64,000 nt of DNA from positions 64,791 through 128,790 of the forward strand of contig QKWP01000767.1 of NCBI GenBank assembly GCA_003550325.1, written 5' to 3'. The translations under genes were made by a program, and so were the position numbers. Below are positions 34,471-45,756 of this stretch, in pieces (within the stretch, counting starts at the first letter, position 1; every line of letters begins with the position of its first letter). This stretch comes from Gigaspora rosea (taxonomy: Eukaryota > Glomeromycota > Glomeromycetes > Diversisporales > Gigasporaceae). The notes under the pieces were generated by a model. That model worked only from the letters and a program-made list of their open reading frames with translations. It did not search any database and was not told the origin of the DNA.

Positions 34471-35394
34471 GAAGTTATATTGACTTTAATATAAACTTTT
34501 TGTAAATTTTCCACTTTTTATTAGAGCTAATTAACCTTATTTTATATATAAGCTTTAATATTTAAGTAATTTTACCTAGTAAACAAATATGAAAAAATGT
34601 GCTTGTCACCGGCGGTAACAGTAACCAAATTAGGGTTAGGGTTAGTTTTAGAATTAGAAGAAGGTTTATTATATAATAAAACACCTTAAGAAGCATTTTT
34701 AGCTAGAAAAAAATATTGGTTTCATAGGCACAATTTGAAGTTATTGCGATTAGTGATTTTTTGAATTTTTTTGTCATACCTAATCTAGCAATTTGATTGG
34801 CTCGGAACTGTAACCACGGTTACAAATAGATTCGCTCAACAAATATAACCAATATTTTTTTCTTGTTTTAAAAAATTTTTTTTAAAAAAAATTTTCTTTT
34901 AAAATTTTTCTCATAAAAATTTTTCTCATAAAAATTTTTCTCTAAAAAATTTTTTAAGAAAAATTTTTTCAAATAAATTTTTCTAAAAAAAATATATTTT
35001 CTTAAAAAAAATTTTTCTCTTTTTTTTTTTTTATTTCATTATCCAAATTTTAAATATAATCTATTTAAAATTTATTAATTTTATTCATTTTAAGTAACAT
35101 AACATTAAAGGCTTTTATTCACTTTTAAATATAACCTTTTGGCAAATAATCTCTTTTTAAATATAACATTTTAGTAAAAAAGTAACTTTTTTATACAAAA
35201 TTTTAATATAACCTCTATTCAGGGTTCTAAAAAAATAAAAACAAAAAATGAAATAAAAACAAAAAAGCTAAAAAAACAAAATAGAAGGTCCAGTGTGTAT
35301 AGATAGTGATGAAATTAAATTTTAATTTTGAAAATTTCAATAGTTGAAAATTATATTCAACTATTGAAACCAAAATTATTTTCAACAGTTGAAA
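34471..35394. other. Non-coding DNA with a TTAGGGTTAGGG patch
   Basis: ATTAGGGTTAGGGTTAGTTT at 34630-34649 is telomere-like but too short to be a telomere. Facing words CGGTAACAGTAACC (34613-34626) and TGTAACCACGGTTAC (34809-34823) suggest a small MITE around 34600-34840. AAATTTTTC runs fill 34870-35010. No gene. Confidence 0.45.
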
Positions 35395-36528
35395 TTTTTT
35401 TTTTCACTTTGGCAGTTTTGCCAGTACTTTATTAAGATACTAAGTATATCACTACATTAATACACTTGTATACTCCTAATTTGCAAGCCTGACATCACCC
35501 AGCTACCCTAAGGTGCCCAAGTGCAACCTACTGCACTAATTTAAGATTATTCAGAAACTAGAGGCTGTGTTAAACCAGCCTAAGTGCCACACCAAAATGG
35601 CTTTCCACCAAATAATATTCTATCACCTATTGCCAACATGCACAAATTATAAGAGCCTTGTTTCTGCTCTATCTTCATTCTTTTTAATTCTTTGATATTT
35701 CTTTCACTTTTGTTAGTAGAATTTTCCGCATGTCTTGAATTAGAGTCCCTCTTTTGCCTCTTCTTTTTAACAATACTTCTTGAAAATGGAGCCTTCTTTC
35801 CCTGCTAGTTTCTCTTGTGTGTCCTTCTTTTTGTTCCCATTCCACTATTTTAACACATCTATGCCATGAGAGGAAAATACTGCAAGATCAATTTCATGTC
35901 ATTACTTGTAAGACCTAACTTAAATAAGTCTTCTTTATTATATGCCTTATATAAGCACCTTATAAGGCCTTCTCTTCTTTTTTTCCCATATATTGGCACT
36001 AAAAAGAGAATCACAGAGCTGCTATATTGAAACTTCATTTCTTTTCCCATTTTCATTTAGAAGCGCAAGTATAAATTTGACAACTGTCTTCTCAATCTTT
36101 TGCCACCATGTCTTCTAAGCTCCACATACTGGCAATTTTTCCTGAGTTTCCTTGGCATCTTTTCCACATACTTTACATATATCATCTTATGAGATCCAGA
36201 TGTGTTATCTTAATATTACTAAGAGTCAGAAGCCTACCGTGCAAACACTTGATCAAGAAATTGAGTTTCCTTCCTTTATATATTGAGGTACATCTCATGC
36301 CACTTTGCTTTTTAATTCTTCTCCATAGACATTCCCACGCCCATGTATAGTAATAGTCTTTTTTTTCCAGCTAACTAGAAACACTTAGTATTCTCCAATC
36401 TGCTGCTATCATAGTGTCCTCAATTTCTTTTATGACCTTTCACACTGGCATTTCAACCAGATTGTCTTGCCAGTACATATTTTACCTAATTCTTGACTTA
36501 ATTCTATATTCTGTACTACAAGAAGAAG

Positions 36529-38063
36529 TAGTGTTTGGACCCGGATATCTGGATACCTGTTTTATAGTATCTGTTTCATAAAAGCTGTATCCGGATAATC
36601 ATCAAATTTTAAATTGCGGATATCCAGATAAACCCTACGGATAACCGGATAACCTTCCAGATATCCAAATAATCATACAGATATCTGGATAAACTGGATA
36701 AGTTATAGTTATTGTATGGATATCTAATTACACATGGGTTTATATTCAAGTCATGTGAACAAAGACCACGTGGTTTGGATATAAACCCTGTGCATCCAGA
36801 TATTCATATATAATAATAACTATATTATCGTATGGGTCTGATACTGGTCTGATGTAACAACTCATACGTACATGGCCACAATTAAAATAAAGTATATTAA
36901 TCATTACTGTAAAAATAAAGTTTTAGTGAATAGATCATATTATTACTAATTTATTATAAATATGATTGTCTTTATGCAGTAAATTTTGTCAAATAGACCT
37001 TTAACAATCAGTGATCGTGAAGGCAACGATTTATAAACGGCTCTTATGTTATGAATACAAACTGACACTAATACCATGTTTAACCAAAATCAAGGATCTT
37101 TGAATTATACTACTAAACTATTTGCCAATGCTATTTCAATTATTTATTTACATTATTTTAACTATACTAATATTAAATGATTTTTTTTAACCAGATAAGG
37201 TTTAATTACCAAAAATTGCATGATTCCGAATTTGAACTTTTCACAAAGAAAGCTCAATTCAATTCTCAAAACCAACAAATGCCTCACAAACGTCTACCGG
37301 TATGTATTAAAATCAAAAAATGCTTCCAACAAGTGAAAATGAACAAACGATACCAGTAGAAAATAATCGTCATAATCAAGTAATCGAATACTATAAAGAA
37401 AAAAGATAAAGAAATATCAGTGCTGATTGCAATAACAAAGATCATTAAGTATTATAGCAAATCACGAATAATGTTATTGTTCAATTTCCTGATACCAACA
37501 AACTGATCGATCCCAGTTTGAAGATTTCTTTTGATAATTGGTTTAAAATTGCTTTATTTTTCAATAAAATATGCAACCAATATATTTGCCTAGATAATTA
37601 CTAAATTGTGCTAATTACAATTTAAAAAGTACACTAATTATAATTTAAAAAGTACAATAAGTATAATTAAAAAAGTACAGTACACTAATTACAATTTACA
37701 AAGTACGTACGTACAGTACGTTAATTTACTGCTAAAAGTATTCGTACGGGTCTATATGAATTTGAACATCACATGATTTTCATATAAACCCGTGCGAATA
37801 AATGTTCGAAAAAAGCACGGGTTGTTACATAAGACCCGTACGATAATCAGTATTATTTAAACGGGTAGGCAACACAGATCTTATTGGGGTCCAATCTCTA
37901 ACTACAGGTATCCGTGGATACCTGTGAATACCTACAGATATCCGTTAGGTTATCCATTTGGAAACTGGCGAAAAAGGTTTCTTACCCATGAGACATTTAT
38001 AGCATCCGGATATGCGGTTAACCGTATGGATATCCGGATATGCGAGTGACGGGTCCAAACTTT
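36529..38063. mobile_element. Mutator-like non-autonomous element (1535 bp)
   Basis: AAGAAGAAG (36520-36528) and AAGAAGAGG (38064-38072) match at 8 of 9. Ends are TAGTGTTTGGACCCGGATAT and (complement) AAAGTTTGGACCCGTCACTC. The arms are packed with ATCCGGATATCC words. Two foldbacks inside (about 36705-36835, 37740-37860) resemble 47849-48060. The middle carries exon-like sequence. The 9-bp duplication suggests a Mutator-like family. Confidence 0.7.
37175..37400 (+). pseudogene. Exon-like segments inside the 1.5-kb transposon
   Basis: An acceptor-like AACCAG (to 37194) opens 105 bases, free of stops in one frame, reading 'IRFNYQKLHDSEFELFTKKA...', up to a donor-like CCG/GTATGT at 37300. A further stop-free stretch follows (NQKMLPTSENEQTIPVENN). 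The base composition (CAA/AAC-rich) differs from the surrounding AT noise. No family is recognised. It may be a captured host exon or a remnant of the element's own gene. Confidence 0.3.
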
Positions 38064-38558
38064 AAGAAGAGGAGCTGCTTGGCCTTCTTTCGCTAGTACA
38101 TCTACTCTATCATTCCAATAATTATTACTATGTCCTTTGACTTCAACCATCTCCACCTTTAAATTTTTAATTTGTTTTGTGTCAAGGATCTTGAGTAACA
38201 AATTATAGTTCTTCTGACGTAGCCACTCTTTATTCGATCTGAGCCTTTCATTCCCATTAATTCCTAGGATTGCAGCTACACTAACAGTATAAATTTTGAT
38301 CTCGCTGTCTTTCGGAGACAATAATAAGACTACCCAGATTGCTGCTAACTCAGTTCTTGTCGAAGAAGGCCATCCTTGTATACTGAGGTTCCCCTTCTGA
38401 ATTATTTCTTTTCTGTCTTTACCAACCTGAATCCATCCTAAACCTTGCTTACAACTCATTCTGTTTTCTGAAATTTTTTTGTACAATGAATCATCTGTAT
38501 AAAACACTAATGACTTTTCTGCTACACTAATATTTCTATTTAACTGCTCTAGTAGCAA
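38064..38558 (-). pseudogene. LINE RNase H fragment
   Basis: Reads 'LVFYTDDSLY', then 'GWPSSTRTELAAIWVVLLLSP', then 'KIYTVSVAAI' and 'VEVKGHSNNYWNDRVDVLAKEG'. These align with the RNase H of the LINE at 1318 (FYTDGS; WPSSYKTELVSIL; YTDSQSI). The third catalytic Asp position reads V (YTVSVAA), and downstream reading enters the inserted transposon at 38063. It is a remnant of the truncated LINE. Confidence 0.75.
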
Positions 38559-39145
38559 ATTCTTACAATAATAACTAATCTTCTGTCTTTTTATTAGTTC
38601 TACTTCTATTATATCTATACTTATTACCGCAATCAGGCTTGCTTTAGAGATTCTATCTAATTCCTCCTTCTTAACTACTCCCTTCTCTAATGAGCTTTCG
38701 ACTATATCTGTCGATATATCAAAAACCCAATCACTCTCTTGTGCTTTGATACCCTAAATTGCTGTGAAAATTTCTTCCTTCGGAATCCATTGCATCTGTA
38801 CCTTATCTGCCTCATTTGCTCAATTCGCCACTAGTCTAATTTTATTCCCCTCCTTATTGACAGATGATCCTCTTCTAATAGCACTTCCATTTCTTTTTTC
38901 CTAACTACTCTTCATATGTCTATTTTGTTCTCTCTATTCTTCATTAGTACATATTCTTTTTTCCTCTTATCTAATGAAATCTTCTTTTGCTTAATTATGG
39001 GCACCAATTTATTCTCTTCTAAAATTTGAAATTCCTGTCTAACTTCTCTTGTGGAAGAATTTGCAAGGACCATTTCCTCAATGTTCTTAAACTATTGAGG
39101 TATTCTTCCTCTATTCGATTTGTTTTTCGACCACATATATTGGCT

Positions 39146-39568
39146 CTATGAGATAAGTACATTTTCTTGTCTATTGAGAAGTTGGCCCAGGAAAAACAGG
39201 TCAAGAGCTGCCATTACCCTGGCATATTTGATTACTATTTTATCTCTAAGCAAACTGCGAATTGCTATACCAGTACCATATAGCTTCCAGCTATCTTGTG
39301 ATGCTCTCATAGAGATATTAATTTCTTTTGCTCTTAACAACACCAACATAGTTTGGTTAAATTTCCATAGCTTTTTCAGAAGATTTGGATTATCAACATT
39401 ATGGAGTCTGAAGTCCTCCACCAAGCCAGCCAGTTTGAGACCTTGCTTAATTCTAATTTTCATAATTGCACTAATCTGACTTTCGTCATTTAATCGATTG
39501 TGAATGCTAGTAATTTGCTTATTTAATAACTTAGTGTTCAATCTGCTGTTCAACCAAATACTTAGCAA
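39146..39568 (-). pseudogene. LINE linker fragment (between reverse transcriptase and RNase H)
   Basis: A 140-codon open stretch whose 'LLNKQITSIHNRLND', 'IRIKQGLKLAGL' and 'LYGTGIAIRSLLRDK' match the type of sequence that joins reverse transcriptase and RNase H in this LINE group. The frame does not connect to the RNase H block at 38558 without breaks. Confidence 0.55.
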
Positions 39569-39762
39569 TCTTGTTATACTATGTGGCTTCTCTTTAGCAA
39601 TAGATTCACTACCAAAGGTAATACTTCTTTCTTCTGCTTTGTTTTTGGATTGAAGACAATCAAGTTTGACTTTTTGACACTAATTTGAATATCATTTATC
39701 TGAAAGAACTTATTTGCTATTAATAGCGTCTTCTCCATGACCTGCTTGTTTCATAATAAAAA

Positions 39763-40088
39763 TCAGCAGAGATTTGCTAATTGCCCTATATAGAAATGGA
39801 ATCCCATGTGATTCCGTTCTTAAGAAAAACCCCTATAGTAAAAAATCAAAACAAACCCATATCTCATGATCTGTCTGCCTAATTTTAATGATTTTACGTC
39901 ATTAGAATCAGAAAAATTAGTTCTACAACTTTTATTAGAAACTAAAAAAAGTTTACATAATAAAAAAAAATACCTTCATATGTAAGCAAGCTAGATTCCT
40001 GTACTATAAAAAAAACATATGAATTTCCGTTTTTGTTTATTATAAGATCTGCAATTTTTTTACCCCTTTAGAGGCGGACTACCCTTAA
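39763..40088. mobile_element. Truncated TTAA-family MITE
   Basis: Only the right end is intact: GGCGGACTACCC then TTAA (40085-40088); its complement begins GGGTAGTCCGC. The interior matches 14150-14480. The left end is missing at the junction with the truncated LINE. Confidence 0.55.
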
Positions 40089-40350
40089 ATATTTAAAGGG
40101 CAATAATACAAATTTGTATGTGGACCACAATACACAAACTTGATCAAAGTTGCATCATTTTGCAAACCATGATAATTTATTATCAAACTTTTGCATTATT
40201 TCTTTTATCATAAATCATCGACAAATAAATTGTTCGATTGTTAGATAAAAAGAGCATAAAATAAATAAAAAGACCTTGAAAGTGATAAGTATAAAACATG
40301 CCTGACTATTACTATCCTACAATAAATATACCTTAGCTGTCGCACCAAAT

Positions 40351-40629
40351 TTGCCACAGCAGATTCTCGATTTAAATTGCCGATCTACAAAATTTTGGCC
40401 CGCATTATACGGTTGTTACATAATTTTTGGGCGGAAAAAATTTTTTGATTTTTTATTACAAAAATAGAAATTAACAAGGGAATAGGCCTATAGTATGTTA
40501 AAATTAGTCCCGGGAACATTTTTCGCTTAATAGGCAGTTGTGATTTCATTAGTAAGATTTTGAGTAATTTCAGCCTAAATTTTTGATCGTCGCTTTTATC
40601 CAATCAAAATCGAGAGTCTGCTGTGACAA
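40351..40629. mobile_element. MITE with TTGYCACAGCAGA ends (279 bp)
   Basis: TTGCCACAGCAGATTCTCGA and the complement of TCGAGAGTCTGCTGTGACAA pair over about 24 bp. The target duplication is unclear. No ORF. Confidence 0.6.
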
Positions 40630-40702
40630 TAATTCTGTAACTTGTGCACTTCATGCCGAATTAAGGATTTATCAGAAAAATAAAAAATTTGGCATCGACT
40701 AG

Positions 40703-41914
40703 CGCATCCACTTATTTGCGCGGGTAATACAAGCTCCTGGAGAGGAAATAGCCAATCGGAGAGAGCAAATTTTGACTATTCCGGATCAGCCCGACGAAGA
40801 ATTCGAACACGTGTAAAAGAAGAAAAAAGCGAAAATACGCAAAAACTAATGTTTAAATCGATCTTGGTGCACTAATTAAAAATGACAGAAATGAAATTTT
40901 ACATATATTAAGCATTACTCTAACCTAGGGTGTCCAGGATCATGATTCGGTAAATGCCAAATTATGCATCCGGTAAATTGCAAATTATGCGAATTATGCG
41001 GACCCCAGGATTAAGGTTAAAAAAAATTTGCTGACCAACCAAATTTCAAGATCTTCTGTAATGCAAGACAAATTTTATAACCGTCTATGAAACTGTTTTT
41101 ACGTGTTATAAAATTTTATTATATAAATAATATTTTCGAACTCTAACCTTATTGCAAGATTTTACCCCTAATCTAAAAGCACGAAATTTTACTAGAAATT
41201 TTTTGTGTTCTAATTTTGCCCGTGGTATGTACTAAAATTATCTGCAACTTACATTGTACAACCAATAGTGTGTATAATCAATAATTGTTACTACATTCGA
41301 GGTGTTAAGAATATCAGTATGTGATTTTAGTATTATTTTATCAAACCTTACTATAGAGTTTGCTTAATTATCACGCCTCATAGAATTTAGGGATAGCTCT
41401 ACCAGAAATTATGATTAATTCCAGCAGGGTTTTTTAGGGAGTGATGGTACGGTTTGATAAAATCACATCCGTACCATACTGATCTGTAATTCCCTACATT
41501 CGGATCTATTAATTTTAAAGTGTAGATACTATGATAGTTTAGCCAGCATTATTCACATGATCCTACTCGGAATTAGCCAGCGTTAGAGTATAATATAGGC
41601 CGACTTGATAATACACTCTGTAATTTAATCTGTATAATGACAATTGACCAATAGAAATTCCTTTATACGAGAGAAAGGATAAATTATGCGAGATTATGTG
41701 GGCTTCTTTAAATTATGCGAAATCGCATATTTTATGCGCTATAAGGTGAATTATGCGAATATTATGCCGGATCATAATCCTGGACACTCTAATCTAACCC
41801 TATAGCCTATAACGTTAGGGCCCTAACCCTAAATTTTTTATCTCACGCACTTTGTTTATTTACAAAATCGGATTTCCTTTTTGGTTTGTGTTACCCGCGC
41901 AAATAAGTAAAATG
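40703..41914. mobile_element. Mutator-like MITE with perfect 9-bp duplication (1212 bp)
   Basis: ATCGACTAG at 40694-40702 and 41915-41923. Ends share ACTTATTTGCGCGGGTAA(T/C)AC in inverted orientation. A hAT-like element (40926-41791) sits inside. Non-coding. Confidence 0.8.
40926..41791. mobile_element. hAT-like MITE nested in a Mutator-like MITE
   Basis: Ends TAGGGTGTCCAGGATCATGA and (complement) TAGAGTGTCCAGGATTATGA. Flanks CTCTAACC (40918-40925) and ATCTAACC (41792-41799) match at 7 of 8. TTATGCGAATTATGCG words recur in both arms. Two smaller facing repeats (TTTTATCAAACC / GGTTTGATAAAA) lie at about 41336 and 41451. Confidence 0.7.
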
Positions 41915-42703
41915 ATCGACTAGCCGGTCAGCTAAGCCGCTCTAGTCGATTATGTCGACTACGGCTATAGCCGGACGGCTAACCGACTACAGACTGGCCG
42001 AACCCACCCCTAGACAAAACAAAAGATCTTCAGAAACTCAATTTTTAACTTATGTTATAAATAGTATAATAAATTATAACAAAATTTTATTAATATAACT
42101 GCTTCTATGTTTTAGGTTAAAAATCATCCAGGTCTTATTTTAAATTGATTTGTTATAAAAATTTTTTTTGAAAAATTGTCAATCTACTTTTTTGCAATTC
42201 AAGCCCAAATATATGCTGCTATAGTTGTCTATATAAATTACGTACAATTGAATTCTTTTAACCGCTTTTGTATATACACAATATAAGCATTCAAATTCAT
42301 TTATATCAATTTTTTACATAAAAAATATGTATAAATGATGTAAAAAAAGCACCATTTTTGTATAAACAAATTATACATGATGGAAACTAAAGAAAACAAA
42401 AATAGATTATAGCAAGCTTTTTAATTACAAAAAAAAAAGTTATAAATACTAATCTTTTTTGTTAAAAAAAAAAAAATAAAGAACGTCATTATTACGGAAA
42501 AATACTACCGAAAATTTTCCAGAAAAGGTTTCTAGAACTAGTAATATTTATTTATGTCACGAATTTAATTTAATCTCTATATATGTCTATTTGTTTGTGT
42601 TACAAAAACAGAGAAAATCATTTGGAAACGCAAAGTCACACAGGAAATCTAAGAATTACGGAAAATTTTCCTTATGTCTGATCTGAAAAAATATAAATAG
42701 CAC

Positions 42704-42859
42704 ACTCAACTTTTCGAATATTATAAGTTTACTTAGAATTCAAATTTATAATTCATTAAAAGATTAAGATTATATAATTGGACTCAACTTTTCGAATATT
42801 ATAAGTTTACTTAGAATTCAAATTTATAATTCATTAAAAGTTTAAGATTATATAATTGG
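42704..42859. repeat. 78-bp tandem duplication upstream of the kinase gene
   Basis: Two copies beginning ACTCAACTTTTCGAATATTA (42704 and 42782) differ at about one or two bases. They end about 170 bp before the kinase ATG. Confidence 0.9.
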
Positions 42860-43026
42860 ACTTTAATTCCTCATAAATAACTTAATTATCCCTCTATATA
42901 GTCACCTTTACCTTTATAAGACTATCTTTATATTAGAGCGTGATTATAAGGAGGGATAACTGTATTCACGTCGCAAACTCTTAATCCAACAAGACATAAA
43001 ATTTTAGATCAGGTTCTTATAACATC

Positions 43027-44656
43027 ATGGCATTCGATAACACTAACCCGCACGAAGGAACATGTATGTATCAAGTGTATGGCTGCTTGCTTCATTATTA
43101 TAATTTTACAAAATATTAATAACATAACTACCTATGTTAGTATTAAGATATTCAAAAATGTTGCGAAAATATTTGACTAAAAATGGTGTAAAAGGCTTTG
43201 ATTATTCTAAATTCAGCAAACCAAATCCAAAAGGAAAGGGAGAAACTGCATTCGTATATATAACAATTTTTGAACAAAAAACCTATGCATTAAAAAGTCT
43301 AAACAATAATTTGGGTATGGACACAGAAATGCTCAAGAAATTTTCTCAAGAGGTAATATGATTTTCATTATTCAATATTCATGTCATATTTTTAGATAAG
43401 GTTGTTATCGTCTCGGTTTGTATACTCTTATAGTCATATAAACCCTAGGACAATTGTTCCAATTTTTTTTTACATTTTTCAAAATAATTATGTAAAAATC
43501 AATAATTACCGTCCATATATTCGGAGGTGAAAATAAATGTAATGAATGTAATGATAACAAAGCCGGTTAATGAATAGATTAAAGAGTGGATAGTGCCCTA
43601 TTTTTTCATGAGGAATTATTAATAAAACTTGTATAATTTCACCTATGCATTTAGATTATAAATCTTCATAAAGTTGACCATCCTAACATTATTAAGCTTT
43701 TTGGAGTCTCAATAGGTGAGTTAAATATCCAATTCTAACATTTTAATACATAAATTATTGAAATTAATTTAGTAGTAATTTGGTATGTACCTAGAACCAC
43801 AAACGGATAATTTCATGTTAGTATTGCAGTACGCTAACGGCGGTAATTTACGAGAATATTTGAGTAGAAAACAAATAGCGGGCATTTACAGAATTTCGTG
43901 GAAAGAACTCATCCAGACCGCAATAGAAATTACCGAGGGGCTGATATATTTGCATGATAAAGGAATCGTTCATCGGGATTTGGTAAGATAAATTTTTGTC
44001 AATTTTACATAAAATTTTGAATGTAACTCAAATTAATTAATAAATATCTAGCATTCAAAAAATATACTTATTAACGATGGCAAAGCCTTGATTTCGGACT
44101 TTGGGTTATCAAAGCGGTTGGATGATACTTCAAATTCTGGTATGGCGGTAATGGCAGCATACACTGACCCACATTGCCTTATAAACAGAAAGAAATCTGA
44201 TCGTGACCAAAAATCTGACATTTATAGCCTGGGTGTACTTCTCTGGGAACTTACAAGTGGAATTCCCCCATTTCATAAATTTACATTAATGGCCTTATTT
44301 CATGAAGTTCTGAAAAATAATAGAGAAAAAATTATTGATGGTACACCATCAGGATACTCAGACCTTTATAGTAAATGTTGGTCCTTTAATCCAAATGAAC
44401 GTCCTGCACTAAGTGCAATTTTGAGTAAATTACAAAGCTTATCAACCGAACCTATTGAAATTATTACTAATATTGTTGGATATGAATCTTCAAAAACAGA
44501 AAATTATCAAAGTCAACATTCACCTGGTAACTGGTTAACAATAAATTATATATAAATTTTTTATTAAAAAAGTCTTAATTTAAATTAATATTTATATATT
44601 AATAAGGTGCTCTGGACCCATCGACGATCGATCAAGGAAATTCACCTGATAACTAG
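43027..44656 (+). CDS. TKL-type protein kinase (6 exons)
   Basis: Exons 43027-43063, 43141-43352, 43655-43715, 43795-43982, 44052-44526 and 44607-44656 join GT..AG in phase to 340 residues. The glycine loop reads 'GKGETAFVY' (a divergent GxGxxxxV), followed by 'YALKSL' (catalytic Lys), helix-C 'KFSQEV', 'VDHPNIIKLFGVS', 'FMLVLQYANGGNLREYL', the catalytic loop 'HRDLHSKNI', DFG 'ISDFGLSKRL', and 'YTDPHCL' where most kinases have APE. The C-lobe is 'KSDIYSLGVLLWELTSGIPPF' and 'CWSFNPNERPAL'. It phosphorylates Ser/Thr or Tyr residues; the substrate is unknown. The layout matches the hugely expanded kinase family of arbuscular mycorrhizal fungi. The acceptor of exon 4 is at 43794; the earlier AG at 43772 would bring a stop into frame. 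No breaks found. Confidence 0.88.
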
Positions 44657-45756
44657 TATGTATTAATTTATTTATTACTTTTAATTCAATTATCAAATTT
44701 GCTCATATACTAACCATATGATTTACACCAAATTAGTTTGTATGTGCCAAATTATTCATTAAAAATTCATTTAAATAGTGATTTTTACATGAAATACTTA
44801 ATTAAACTACGTACTTTATGTAATTATTAGATTGTAAATATAAGATTTATTTATATTGATATATATGATATGTAGTAATTTCAAATTCTTATATTATTAA
44901 TTATTATTTTAATAAATAGCATATTTATAAAAATTATTAGTCAGTGAGTACATGATGAGAACACTACTTATTTAATTTATTAATATTTATTTTAAACTAA
45001 TTAAAATAATCAATCCGTAAGTAAGAAACCTTTGTTATTAACATCAGTCTATATTTAACCCGATATTTCTTACTGATTAATTCTTAAATACATCTATTTA
45101 TTCAGCAACTAACTGTTAGCTTGTGAGTAAATTATTATTGCATTAATTTTTAAAGTCTATTTTTCTTAACATTTTACTAATAAATGATATGCAAATAAAT
45201 TATTAAAGTTCAAATCAAGTATCGCTCGTATTATTTTTGATCTGCATTGTTATAATCGAATTTTTTTACAAATAACAATTTATTCTTTCCATAATATACT
45301 ATTAACTAATAAGTATTATATTTTGTTAAATCAAAGTTTGCTAGGTTTAGTTATAATTTATATGATAAAAGACCTATTATTTTACTAGGATGCACTTATT
45401 AATTTAAAATCCTGGTGGTTTTATGCATAATAAGTCCATAAATTTCTTTTTTAAAAAATATTACCAAGCATTCCTGGATTTTTTATGTAAATGTTTATAA
45501 AGTTTTTTATGCAGCTATTATAAATTCAGCTCATAAAAAAATATAAAAAAAATATAGACTATAGATTATTTTTTTAGATTTTTTTTCACTTAAAGATACA
45601 GTTGTAGCCAAACAAAAGAAATAATCTAAACACAAATGAATATGAATAATACGATTAGCTATATTATAAAAAGCCATTTAAATAATGACTCAAACTTGTG
45701 ACAATAAATATAAAGAACGAATATTTAAATATTAAATCTCATTTCATTCGTGTTAA
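44657..45756. other. AT-rich intergenic DNA
   Basis: No gene, long repeat or clear foldback seen. Confidence 0.5.

Larger units (their letters stand above)
35395..39758 (-). mobile_element. 5'-truncated, decayed LINE on the minus strand
   Basis: A T-run at 35396-35405 marks the A-tail. Reading the minus strand from about 39745, the sequence starts just past the reverse transcriptase catalytic box ('NKFFQINDIQIS.KKSNLIVFNPK'). It continues through a linker homologous to the LINE at 1318 (IHNRLND... RIKQG) and an RNase H, to a 3' UTR. Several stops and frame changes separate the blocks. A 1535-bp transposon interrupts it (36529-38063). The 5' side abuts a truncated TTAA-type MITE, so its target duplication is lost. 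Confidence 0.75.

Noticed and set aside
34630-34655. Telomeric repeat
   Set aside because: Only about three TTAGGG-like units, embedded in a MITE-like context; similar CCCTAAC words occur in other MITEs.
43716-43794. Frameshift in the kinase gene
   Set aside because: The AG at 43772 gives a stop, but the AG at 43793-43794 gives an in-frame exon that continues 'PQTDNFMLVLQY'.
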